From Bacteroidales bacterium (GTDB lineage: Bacteria > Bacteroidota > Bacteroidia > Bacteroidales > UBA932), in contig JAEEXZ010000001.1 in the NCBI GenBank assembly GCA_016288055.1, forward strand, positions 1 to 64,000: 64,000 bases of DNA, in the 5' to 3' direction. A program made the position numbers and the translations under genes. A model generated the notes under the pieces. That model was not told the origin of the DNA. It did no database searches and saw only the letters and a program-made list of their open reading frames with translations. Positions 43,577-52,228 of this stretch are shown in pieces (the first letter of the stretch is position 1; every line of letters begins with the position of its first letter).

Positions 43577-46500
43577 ATGAAAAAACTATTCTGGGCATCA
43601 CTGGCGGCCGTGTCGCTTGTTGCCACCGCATGCACGCAGGTGTATGACAACTCCGCTCTGGAGGAAAGAGTCGAGAAACTTGAAGCCCGTGTTACCGCGC
43701 TGGAAGCGCTGAACACCACCGTCTCGGGCATCAGTGACATCGTAAACGCACTTAACAAAAAGGATTACGTGACCAGTGTCACGGAACTCGTGGATTCCGA
43801 AAAGAATGTAATCGGTTACGTCATCGCCTTCTCCAGCGGTGATGCCGTGACAGTTTACAGCGGCAAGAAAGGCGAGCAGGGTCCCGTCGGCCCTTCTCCC
43901 TCCATCACCGTCCAGCTGGGCGAAGACGGCCTCTACTACTGGGTTGTCGAGGGCGAACTGCTGAAAAACGCCGACGGTAACCCCGTCGCCTGCACGCAGG
44001 CCGCTCCCAAGTTCAAGATCGAAGAAGGTTCCTGGTGGATATCCTATGACGGAACCAACTGGGAGGAACTGGGACTGGTTTCCAATACCGGCACCGACGT
44101 CGATGTGGACAACAGCCATTCCGACTATGTTCTCCTCACCATCAACGGTACCGAAGTCCGCATCCCCAAGGAAAAACCGTTTGTCCTCAATATCAAATAC
44201 AACGGGGACCTGCATGCCATGGGCGTGAATGCCTACTCCACCCTCAACCTGGAATACGAGGTGGAGGGCGCCATCGGGGCCGATGCCGTATTTGTGGATA
44301 TCATCTGCACCACGCCCGGAATCTCCGCCAAGGTCAACCCGAACGGCAGCACCTCCGGCTCCATCGAAATCACGACGGAAGACGTAACCGAAGGAAAGGT
44401 TGTGGTGTATGCCGACAATAACAACGGCAAGACCAACATCAAGTCCATCGTGCTGGAGAAAGGCGTCGTTTCCTCCATCTCCGAAGTTGCGCAGGCTCCC
44501 GCCGACGGCGGTTCCGTCGAACTGAAGGTGAACACCAACATCGCCCACCACATCGAGGTTCCCGAGTACTACGAATGGGTGCACGTGGAGAAAAAGACCA
44601 AGGCCGATGTCGCCGTCGTCAATACCATCCAGGTGGGAGAGGCTACCAAGGGAACGCGGGAATACGAGTACATCATCACCGTTGACCCGAACGAATACAC
44701 CACCTTCCGTTATGTGGCCATCAACGTCGTCGATGACGCCACCGGATCCTACATCGGAAAGATCGACATCGTGCAGAAGCCGGCTGCCGGCATCACCACG
44801 CTCTATTCCATCGAGCAGCTGCCGGACGAAACGAAGGTAAACGTGAACGGAACCGTCGTGGTGGCTGCTTCCCGGAAGGGCGCCATCGTCTCTGACGGAA
44901 TGGGCACCATCTACCTGGATTACGACAAGCCCCTCGCCGTGGGCGACAGCCTTTCCACCATCATCGGCGTCAAGAAAAAGAACGCCCGTTCCACGGCACC
45001 CTATATTAAGGTAGCTGCCGTGACGAACAGTAAGAAGGCCGAGACCGTCCCGGATACCAGATGGATTTACATCGGATCGGCCGAGAATTACTACATTGCC
45101 AATACCGGCACCACGGCCCTGCTGCAGAAGGACAGTGACGGATACTTTATCATCGCTCCGGAGAATTACCTGATCCGCATCGAAGAACCCCTTGAGAGCC
45201 TGAACCTGGAATCCTATGTGGGTAAATATGTCGTTCTCAAGGGCTATATGAGCGAAGTCGTGTTCATCAGTTTTGACTGGCAAAACTACAAATCCATCAA
45301 CGAGCTCACCATGATTGTCAACTCCGTCAGCGAGGTGACCTTCTCCGAGAACAAGAACTGGAAGCTCAGCTACGACGGGAAGCAGGATACAGGCGCCGAA
45401 GGATTTCCGGAGGTAATCACGAACACGGTTTCCGCCGGCAGCGAGCGTTATTCGATTGCCATCTTCCCGGAGAAGAAATTCGACGAATACCAGGTCAAGG
45501 AAGAAGGACTGGGCATCTATGGCGCCATCCTGGTTGCGGACAACATGCAGTATTCCTTCGCACAGGGCGGCCTGTACTATCCGAAGGACCAGATCTACGA
45601 GGCGGAAACCGCCGTGGATACCAAGTCCAATTTCTACCGTGAGTTCGAGCCCGGCTTCTACTATGCCGTCGCCGCCGGTGTTGACCCGGACGGCAATCCC
45701 ACCGGTTCCTACTCCGCCATTAAATTCGAGGTGATCGACCCCCATGTGAAAGCCGCCTACGAGGACTTCCTGGGCACCTGGTCCTACAAATCGGCCAAGG
45801 GCTACCAGAAGTTTGTGGTAAAAGAGAAGGAGAAGGGCAGCACCTACACCATCGAACTGGGAGACAAACCTCTCCCCGGCGGGGTGAACCCCACCGCCGT
45901 CTATGACAGCGAAGCCGGACTGTTCACGCTTTCCATGCAGGATCTCGGCGAGTGGGAGAACAACGGAACGGTCATGCTTGACCAGCTCACTCCCATCTTC
46001 TATTACTCCGCAGACGAGGTGGCCGACAATACCAGATACATGAACGGAAATACGCTCCTGCTCACCGCCCGCATGTTCGAGGACGGTCTCATCGAACTGA
46101 TTCCCGGCATGGATTCCTATTCTCCCCTCGAAGGCTTTGCCGTAATGGCCGGTGAAAAGGGGGCCGATACCCGGGAATATGTCACGAGCGAGCCTTTTGC
46201 CCTCCCTGCCAACCTGGTGGAATACATTCCCCTGTCCGAAGAATACCTGGCCTGGGTCGGGAACTGGACAGTCTCTACGAAGGACCAGAGCTACACCATC
46301 CAGATTGCTCAGAGAACCCCCAACGACGACTATGTGATTTCCGGCATGAACGGCCTCGCTTCTACCGCCTACATGACGATGACCAACGCCTTCAATGGCA
46401 GCACGGGCGAGCTCTACCTCTATGGAGGCGACAATATCCCGGCAGCCACCAGCCTCACGCTCAGCGTTTCTGATCAGACCTTCACGGCCTACTACATGGG

Positions 46501-46870
46501 TCTCGTCGAGGTGGAGAATGAGCTTCACCCGATTGGGGGCCTCTATACACTGGGCGCCGGCACCATCGGCCCGGACGGAAAGGCTACGTTCCAGCCTGGC
46601 TCCATTCAGTTCGAGGGCGACTCGAAGGTCTATCCCTTCGTCGCACAGGGTGTGTATTTCGTGGGAGACAGTGATTCTTCCGAAATTTACACGCTGGAAG
46701 TAGAGACGGTTACTTACTATCCCTTCACCATGAGCAAGGGAGGCGCTCCCGCCCAGCAGTCCTTCGACGCCGCGAAGCTGAAGAAGGTATCCCCGAGCAG
46801 TATGCTCCACGCCGCGCCTTCTTTCAAGAAGGTGGCGAAAGTGAACCGACAACTTCCCGACAGGAAGTAG
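43577..46870 (+). CDS. Large surface lipoprotein with DUF4988-like N-terminal region
   Basis: MKKLFWASLAAVSLVATACTQ signal; coiled coil EERVEKLEARVTALEALN; GKKGEQGPVGPSPSITVQLGEDGLYYWVVEGELL. Confidence 0.75.
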   Translation: MKKLFWASLAAVSLVATACTQVYDNSALEERVEKLEARVTALEALNTTVSGISDIVNALNKKDYVTSVTELVDSEKNVIGYVIAFSSGDAVTVYSGKKGEQGPVGPSPSITVQLGEDGLYYWVVEGELLKNADGNPVACTQAAPKFKIEEGSWWISYDGTNWEELGLVSNTGTDVDVDNSHSDYVLLTINGTEVRIPKEKPFVLNIKYNGDLHAMGVNAYSTLNLEYEVEGAIGADAVFVDIICTTPGISAKVNPNGSTSGSIEITTEDVTEGKVVVYADNNNGKTNIKSIVLEKGVVSSISEVAQAPADGGSVELKVNTNIAHHIEVPEYYEWVHVEKKTKADVAVVNTIQVGEATKGTREYEYIITVDPNEYTTFRYVAINVVDDATGSYIGKIDIVQKPAAGITTLYSIEQLPDETKVNVNGTVVVAASRKGAIVSDGMGTIYLDYDKPLAVGDSLSTIIGVKKKNARSTAPYIKVAAVTNSKKAETVPDTRWIYIGSAENYYIANTGTTALLQKDSDGYFIIAPENYLIRIEEPLESLNLESYVGKYVVLKGYMSEVVFISFDWQNYKSINELTMIVNSVSEVTFSENKNWKLSYDGKQDTGAEGFPEVITNTVSAGSERYSIAIFPEKKFDEYQVKEEGLGIYGAILVADNMQYSFAQGGLYYPKDQIYEAETAVDTKSNFYREFEPGFYYAVAAGVDPDGNPTGSYSAIKFEVIDPHVKAAYEDFLGTWSYKSAKGYQKFVVKEKEKGSTYTIELGDKPLPGGVNPTAVYDSEAGLFTLSMQDLGEWENNGTVMLDQLTPIFYYSADEVADNTRYMNGNTLLLTARMFEDGLIELIPGMDSYSPLEGFAVMAGEKGADTREYVTSEPFALPANLVEYIPLSEEYLAWVGNWTVSTKDQSYTIQIAQRTPNDDYVISGMNGLASTAYMTMTNAFNGSTGELYLYGGDNIPAATSLTLSVSDQTFTAYYMGLVEVENELHPIGGLYTLGAGTIGPDGKATFQPGSIQFEGDSKVYPFVAQGVYFVGDSDSSEIYTLEVETVTYYPFTMSKGGAPAQQSFDAAKLKKVSPSSMLHAAPSFKKVAKVNRQLPDRK

Positions 46871-46876
46871 ATAATG

Positions 46877-46907
46877 AAAAGGACGGCCGCCGGGCCGTCC
46901 TTTTTTT
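46877..46907 (+). terminator. Intrinsic terminator
   Basis: aaaaggacggcc-gccg-ggccgtccttttttt. Confidence 0.85.
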
Positions 46908-46946
46908 GAAACCCTACGGGATTGTGACTATTCGGGAAAAAACTGC

Positions 46947-46954
46947 TATCTTTG
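46947..46954 (+). promoter_or_regulatory. -7 box TATCTTTG, 4 nt from the sufB start codon
   Basis: TAnnTTTG consensus. Confidence 0.6.
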
Positions 46955-46958
46955 TGGT

Positions 46959-48401
46959 ATGTCCGAAAGTGAGAAGATTATAAAGGAGTTCACAAGCAGT
47001 GAATACAAGGAAGGCTTTGTGACCGACGTGGAGCAGGAGTTCATTCCCAAGGGCTTGAACGAGGATATCGTGCGTATGATATCGGCCATCAAGGAAGAGC
47101 CTCAGTGGCTGCTGGATTTCCGCCTGGACGCCTTCCGGAAGTGGCAGGCCATGCCGCAGCCGGACTGGGCGCATCTGGACATGCCGCACATCGACTATCA
47201 GGACATCATCTACTTCGCCGCTCCCAAGAAAGACAAGGACCGTCCCAAGGAGATTGACCCGAAGCTGGCCGAAACCTTCGACAAGCTGGGCATTCCCCTG
47301 AAGGAACGGGATGTCCTGGCCGGCGTAGTGGCCGTGGACGCCGTATTTGACTCTGTGTCCGTCAAGACCACTTTCCAGAAAACCCTTCAGGAAAAGGGAA
47401 TCATCTTCTGCAGCTTCTCCGAGGCCGTGAAGGAGCATCCGGACCTGGTGCGCAAGTACCTTGCTACCGTGGTGCCGTCCAGTGACAACTACTTCGCCGC
47501 CCTCAACTCGGCCGTCTTCTCCGACGGCTCTTTCTGCTACATTCCCAAGGGCGTACGCTGTCCTATGGACCTGTCCAGTTATTTCCGCATCAACGCGCGG
47601 GGAACCGGCCAGTTCGAGCGCACGCTCATCGTGGCCGATGAAGGCTCCTACGTCTCCTACATGGAGGGCTGCACCGCCCCCATGCGCGACGAGCAGCAGC
47701 TCCACGCCGCCGTGGTGGAAATCATCGTGGAGAAGGATGCCGATGTCAAGTACTCCACCGTGCAGAACTGGTATCCCGGTGACGCCGAGGGGAAAGGCGG
47801 TATCCTGAACCTGGTGACCAAGCGCGGCATCTGCAAAGGGGAGGGCTCCCACCTTTCCTGGACGCAGGTGGAAACCGGCAGCGCCATCACCTGGAAATAT
47901 CCTTCTACGATTTTGAAAGGAGACTACAGCAGTTCGGAATTCTACTCCGTGGCCGTCACCAACAACCATCAGCAGGCCGACACCGGCACCAAGATGGTCC
48001 ATCTGGGACGCGGCACCAGGAGCCGTATCGTCTCTAAAGGCATATCGGCCGGCGTTAGCCAGAACAGCTACCGCGGCCTGGTGCGCATGGGCCGGAATGC
48101 CCAGGGCGCCCGCAACTTCTCCCAGTGCGACAGCCTTCTGATTGGCTCGCGCTGTGGTGCACACACATTCCCTGTCATCCAGTCACAGAACCCCACGGCC
48201 ACCGTGGAGCACGAAGCCACCACCTCCAAGATATCCGAGGACCAGCTGTTCTACTGCAATCAGCGCGGGATCGGCCAGGAGGATGCAGTAGGCCTCATTG
48301 TGAACGGCTATGCCAGGGAAGTCCTGAGCCGCCTCCCCATGGAGTTTGCCGTGGAGGCGCAGAAACTGTTACAAGTATCCCTTGAAGGCTCAGTGGGGTA
48401 A
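46959..48401 (+). CDS. sufB: Fe-S cluster assembly protein SufB
   Basis: [77 protein letters not shown]. Confidence 0.96.
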   Translation: MSESEKIIKEFTSSEYKEGFVTDVEQEFIPKGLNEDIVRMISAIKEEPQWLLDFRLDAFRKWQAMPQPDWAHLDMPHIDYQDIIYFAAPKKDKDRPKEIDPKLAETFDKLGIPLKERDVLAGVVAVDAVFDSVSVKTTFQKTLQEKGIIFCSFSEAVKEHPDLVRKYLATVVPSSDNYFAALNSAVFSDGSFCYIPKGVRCPMDLSSYFRINARGTGQFERTLIVADEGSYVSYMEGCTAPMRDEQQLHAAVVEIIVEKDADVKYSTVQNWYPGDAEGKGGILNLVTKRGICKGEGSHLSWTQVETGSAITWKYPSTILKGDYSSSEFYSVAVTNNHQQADTGTKMVHLGRGTRSRIVSKGISAGVSQNSYRGLVRMGRNAQGARNFSQCDSLLIGSRCGAHTFPVIQSQNPTATVEHEATTSKISEDQLFYCNQRGIGQEDAVGLIVNGYAREVLSRLPMEFAVEAQKLLQVSLEGSVG

Positions 48402-48413
48402 CCGTAAGTTTTT

Positions 48414-49037
48414 ATGTTAGATACCGTTATTTTTGAACTGGCTGGCCGCCCTGTCCTGCTGATAGACCTGGTTTCCAGTATCCTGGGCCTGGGATGCGTG
48501 TTCCTGGCCGGCCGTAACTCCAAGTACAACTTCTGGGTGGGCTACCTTTACACGGCCGCCCTGTTCTTCCTTTTCTGGAACAGAAACCTGTATGCAAGCC
48601 TGCTGCTGCAGCCCATTTCCCTGGCCATCAACATCATGGGTCACTACCGTTGGACCCATCCCCGTGCGCAGGAAGCCAGTTCGCAGGATGCCAATTCCCT
48701 CAAGGTGAGCATGCTCTCCTGGCCGGAGCGCGCCTATGTGGTCATCGCCCTTGTCCTGATTTCCTCCCTGTGGGGCTGGACGCTGGACCATCTCTTCCCG
48801 GCAGACCCCCATCCCTATCTGGATACGGTGGTGACGGTTCTCATCCTGCTGGCCCAGCTGCTGAGCGCCCTCAAGAAGTGGGATTGCTGGGTAATCTGGC
48901 TGCTGGTGAACGTGACCCAACTGGCGCTGCACATCAGCGTTGGAAATGTATTCATGCCCATTGTGAGCGGTCTGTACCTGTTCAACGGCCTGTGGTCGCT
49001 CTACACCTGGACGAAGTTGTATAAAAACAAGGCGTAA
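48414..49037 (+). CDS. pnuC: PnuC family nicotinamide riboside/vitamin transporter
   Basis: Polytopic 207 aa; LQPISLAINIMGHYRW, KKWDCWVIWLLVNVTQLALHI, GLYLFNGLWSLYTW. Confidence 0.85.
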   Translation: MLDTVIFELAGRPVLLIDLVSSILGLGCVFLAGRNSKYNFWVGYLYTAALFFLFWNRNLYASLLLQPISLAINIMGHYRWTHPRAQEASSQDANSLKVSMLSWPERAYVVIALVLISSLWGWTLDHLFPADPHPYLDTVVTVLILLAQLLSALKKWDCWVIWLLVNVTQLALHISVGNVFMPIVSGLYLFNGLWSLYTWTKLYKNKA

Positions 49038-49038
49038 T

Positions 49039-49776
49039 ATGCTGTTAGATATCAAGAACCTGCACGCCAGCGTGGGCGGCAAGGAAATCCTGAAAGGCAT
49101 TGACCTTTCCATCGGAGAAGGCGAGATCCATGCCGTGATGGGCCCTAATGGCGCCGGAAAAAGTACGCTGGGCGCCATTCTCACCGGCCGTCCCGGCTAC
49201 GAAGTGACGGAAGGCACCGTGCTTTTCCGCGGGAAGGACCTTCTGGCCATGGCCCCCGAAGAACGGGCCTGGGCCGGCCTTTTCCTGAGTTTTCAGTACC
49301 CCATCGAAATCCCCGGCGTCACCATCACCGCATTCCTGAAGGCGGCCGTGAACGCCAAACGCAAGGCGGACGGCCTTCCGGAAATGAAGACGGCCGATTT
49401 CCTCAAACTCATGAAGGAGAAGATGGCCTTCGTCAAGATGAAGCCCGAATTCGCCAAGCGCGAGGTGAACGTAGGCTTCTCCGGCGGAGAGAAGAAACGC
49501 AACGAAATCTTCCAGATGGCGCTTCTGGATCCCACCCTCTCCATCCTGGACGAGACCGACTCCGGACTCGACGTGGATGCCCTCAAGATTGTGGCCGACG
49601 GTGTCAACGCGCTCCGCAGCCCCGAGAAGAGCGCCATCATCGTCACGCACTACCACAAGCTGCTGGAATACGTGCAGCCGGATTTCGTCCATGTGCTCAA
49701 AGCGGGCCGCATCGTGAAAACCGGAGGCCGCGAGCTCATCGACGCCATCGAAACCAAGGGCTTTGACCAGTTCTGA
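49039..49776 (+). CDS. sufC: Fe-S cluster assembly ATPase SufC
   Basis: MGPNGAGKSTLGAILTG, FSGGEKKRNEIFQM, SILDETDSGLDVDAL. Confidence 0.96.
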   Translation: MLLDIKNLHASVGGKEILKGIDLSIGEGEIHAVMGPNGAGKSTLGAILTGRPGYEVTEGTVLFRGKDLLAMAPEERAWAGLFLSFQYPIEIPGVTITAFLKAAVNAKRKADGLPEMKTADFLKLMKEKMAFVKMKPEFAKREVNVGFSGGEKKRNEIFQMALLDPTLSILDETDSGLDVDALKIVADGVNALRSPEKSAIIVTHYHKLLEYVQPDFVHVLKAGRIVKTGGRELIDAIETKGFDQF

Positions 49777-49777
49777 T

Positions 49778-50362
49778 ATGGGTCACGGAAAGTACATCGC
49801 TCCTCCTGCCGGAGAGTATCGGGTTCAGGCCGGCGAAAAGCTGGAACTGAGCTTCGTGGTCTTGCCCGGGGAAAGCCGCGACATCACCTACACCGTGGAC
49901 CTGCTTGGTCCGGGCGCCGAGGCGCATATCAAGGGGCTTTATCTGTGCAAGGAGGACGAGAAGGTGAATATCCACGTGGTCATGCACCATGCCGCGGAGG
50001 GATGCCATAGCACGCAGCTCATCAAAGGCATTGCCGGGGGACGGGCCGATGTCCACTTCGGGGGCACCATCGTCGTCGCGCCCGATGCGCAGCAGACGGA
50101 AGCCTTCCAGGAAAACCACAACATCGTGCTCACGGAAACCGCGAAGGTGGAAACCCTGCCCCAGCTAGAAATCTACGCCGACGATGTCAAGTGCTCCCAC
50201 GGTGCCACCGTGGGGCAGTTCAACGAGGACGAACTCTTCTACATGCGTTCCCGAGGCATTCCCGAGGCAGAGGCCCGCACCCTGCAGATGCTCTCCTTCC
50301 TGTCCCCGGTGATTCCCCAGGGGCGTGAAGCCGAAATAGAAGCCGCCGTTCGCGGTCTTTAA
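49778..50362 (+). CDS. sufD: Short SufD-like protein (C-terminal core only)
   Basis: about 194 aa; VETLPQLEIYADDVKCSHGATVGQFNEDELFYMRSRGIPEAEARTLQMLSFL. Confidence 0.87.
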   Translation: MGHGKYIAPPAGEYRVQAGEKLELSFVVLPGESRDITYTVDLLGPGAEAHIKGLYLCKEDEKVNIHVVMHHAAEGCHSTQLIKGIAGGRADVHFGGTIVVAPDAQQTEAFQENHNIVLTETAKVETLPQLEIYADDVKCSHGATVGQFNEDELFYMRSRGIPEAEARTLQMLSFLSPVIPQGREAEIEAAVRGL

Positions 50363-50371
50363 ATCTTTTCC

Positions 50372-50379
50372 TATCTTTG
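50372..50379 (+). promoter_or_regulatory. -7 box TATCTTTG, 4 nt from the DUF6377-like start codon
   Basis: TAnnTTTG consensus. Confidence 0.6.
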
Positions 50380-50383
50380 CACC

Positions 50384-52012
50384 ATGCGCAGTGGCAGGTA
50401 TATCTTATGGATGACGGTTCTTCTGACCGCCGCCTGTGCTGCGCCCCAGCGTTCCGCAGACCGGATGATCCAGCAGCAGCTGGGAGAACTGGACGGATTC
50501 CTGGCCACCAAAGACCTGTATGTGGCCAAGAAAAAGGACCAGCTGAACGCATATCGGCGGCTTATTTCTGCAACCACTGACCCTGCCAGCCGGTACGAAC
50601 TGGAGATGATCGCCGCATCCGATTTCTTCTCCTTCAGTTTTGATTCCACCCAGGTTTATCTCAAGAACGCCCAGGCGCTTGCGCTGCGGCTTGCCGACGG
50701 GGAGCGCTACGACAAAGCCACCATTGAGCTGGGCCACCTTTATGCCAAGGCCGGCAACTATCTGGAAGCCAGCCAGATTCTTTACGGACAGATTGATACT
50801 TCCGCCCTTTCGCCCGCGATGAAGACAGAGTGCTTCTGGGTTATGCATGACTTCAGCAAGGACATGGCCGGAAACTCCGGCATGGTGGAACGCCTGTCCA
50901 TACCTACGGCGTCATTTTTCCGTGCCCGCCTGTTGCAGCTTCTCCCGCCCGAGTCGCCCCGTTACAAGGCACTCCTCAGGGACCGTTTCATTGATGAAGG
51001 GCGCTTTGCCCAGGCAGACAGCGTGAGCCGTCAGCTCCTTTCCATGTACCGGCCCGAGGACCGGGACTATGCCATCCATGCGTTCTTCCAGTCGGAACTC
51101 GAAGAACGGGTAGGCAACCAGGCGGAACGGATGCGGTGGCTGGTGAAGTCGGCCGAGTGCGACGTGGTGAATGCCGTGCGGGACTATGCTTCGCTAACCA
51201 TGGTGGCGCAACTGGTGCTGCCCACGGATGTGGACCGTTCCTTCCGCTATCTGCGAATCGCTCAGGAAGATGCGCTGGAATACAACGCCAAGCTGCGCCC
51301 CTGGCAGATTTCCCGCTTCCTGATGCAGGTGGAGGACGCCTATCAGGAACGTCAGTCCCGCGCCACCGAGAGTCGCCGCGTGTGGCTGTTCCTGCTGGCT
51401 TTCCTCACCGTCGTGCTCACCCTGATGCTTCGTTTCCTTATTGTCCGTTCCCGTAAGCTCACCAGGTTGCGGGCCGAACTGGAACAGAGCAACACCTCCC
51501 TTGCCCTTGCGAACGCCACCCTGAACGATCTTAACCAGCAAATCTCCAAGGCCGACAAGGTCAAGGAAAAATACATCCTGAACTTCCTGCAGGGGCTCTC
51601 CGCGCAGGTCTCCGTCATCCGGGCCGAGGATAACCGCTTCCGCAACCTGCTCAAGCAGGGCAAGGCCGACCAGCTCCTGAAGGAACTGTCCATCAGCGGC
51701 CGCAGTGAAAAAGCGCGTGACGAGTTTTACGAAACCTTCGACACGACCTTCCTGGCCCTTTATCCGGAATTTGTTACCCGCTTCAACGAGCTTCTGAAGG
51801 AGGACGCCCGCGAAGTCGCGCCCGGCGGCCGCCTTACCACCGAACAGCGTATCTTCGCCCTTATCAAGCTGGGCGTGGACGACAGCAAGGCCATCGCAAC
51901 CATGCTGGACTACTCTCTCAGCACCATCTATAATTATAAGGTAGCGGTGAAAAATGCCGCCATCGGAGACCGCGAAGACTTTGAGGAAGCGGTCCGCAAA
52001 ATTGGCAAATAG
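50384..52012 (+). CDS. DUF6377-like membrane-associated PUL regulator with C-terminal HTH-like region
   Basis: Signal/TM, TPR-like periplasmic region, TM (VWLFLLAFLTVVLTLMLRFLIV), coiled coil, C-terminal TTEQRIFALIKLGVDDSKAIATMLDYSLSTIYNYK. Confidence 0.75.
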   Translation: MRSGRYILWMTVLLTAACAAPQRSADRMIQQQLGELDGFLATKDLYVAKKKDQLNAYRRLISATTDPASRYELEMIAASDFFSFSFDSTQVYLKNAQALALRLADGERYDKATIELGHLYAKAGNYLEASQILYGQIDTSALSPAMKTECFWVMHDFSKDMAGNSGMVERLSIPTASFFRARLLQLLPPESPRYKALLRDRFIDEGRFAQADSVSRQLLSMYRPEDRDYAIHAFFQSELEERVGNQAERMRWLVKSAECDVVNAVRDYASLTMVAQLVLPTDVDRSFRYLRIAQEDALEYNAKLRPWQISRFLMQVEDAYQERQSRATESRRVWLFLLAFLTVVLTLMLRFLIVRSRKLTRLRAELEQSNTSLALANATLNDLNQQISKADKVKEKYILNFLQGLSAQVSVIRAEDNRFRNLLKQGKADQLLKELSISGRSEKARDEFYETFDTTFLALYPEFVTRFNELLKEDAREVAPGGRLTTEQRIFALIKLGVDDSKAIATMLDYSLSTIYNYKVAVKNAAIGDREDFEEAVRKIGK

Positions 52013-52073
52013 GATTTTTTCTCACTATTTGTCCACTACTTTTTTCGTATATTAAATTATTTTAATTGCATGG

Positions 52074-52085
52074 ATAGCATGCTAT
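52074..52085. promoter_or_regulatory. 12-bp perfect palindrome atagcatgctat upstream of susC
   Basis: Self-complementary, located in the 216-bp intergenic region before the susC-like gene. Confidence 0.35.
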
Positions 52086-52144
52086 TAGCTTTCTGATGTC
52101 ACTACCGAATTATTACATATAGGTGGGCTGATGGTTTTTGTCAA

Positions 52145-52152
52145 TAATTTTG
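52145..52152 (+). promoter_or_regulatory. Candidate -7 box TAATTTTG for the PUL operon
   Basis: TAnnTTTG consensus, 76 nt before susC-like ATG. Confidence 0.5.
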
Positions 52153-52228
52153 CACCAGACCAAGTGTCCGACAAGCAACACAACCATTATTAACAAATAA
52201 CCAACAAACGCAAACCAACTCTTAGCGT

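Noticed and set aside
43862-43905. Collagen-like GEQGPVGPSP segment in the DUF4988-like protein
   Set aside because: Only a few G-x-y triplets; common in this lipoprotein family and too short for a collagen domain call.
43598-46852. 1084-aa antisense ORF opposite the DUF4988-like lipoprotein gene
   Set aside because: High-GC RNY-type codon usage leaves antisense frames stop-free; composition is Gly/Val/His/Asp-rich with no domain motif, while the sense strand has a signal peptide and recognisable domains.
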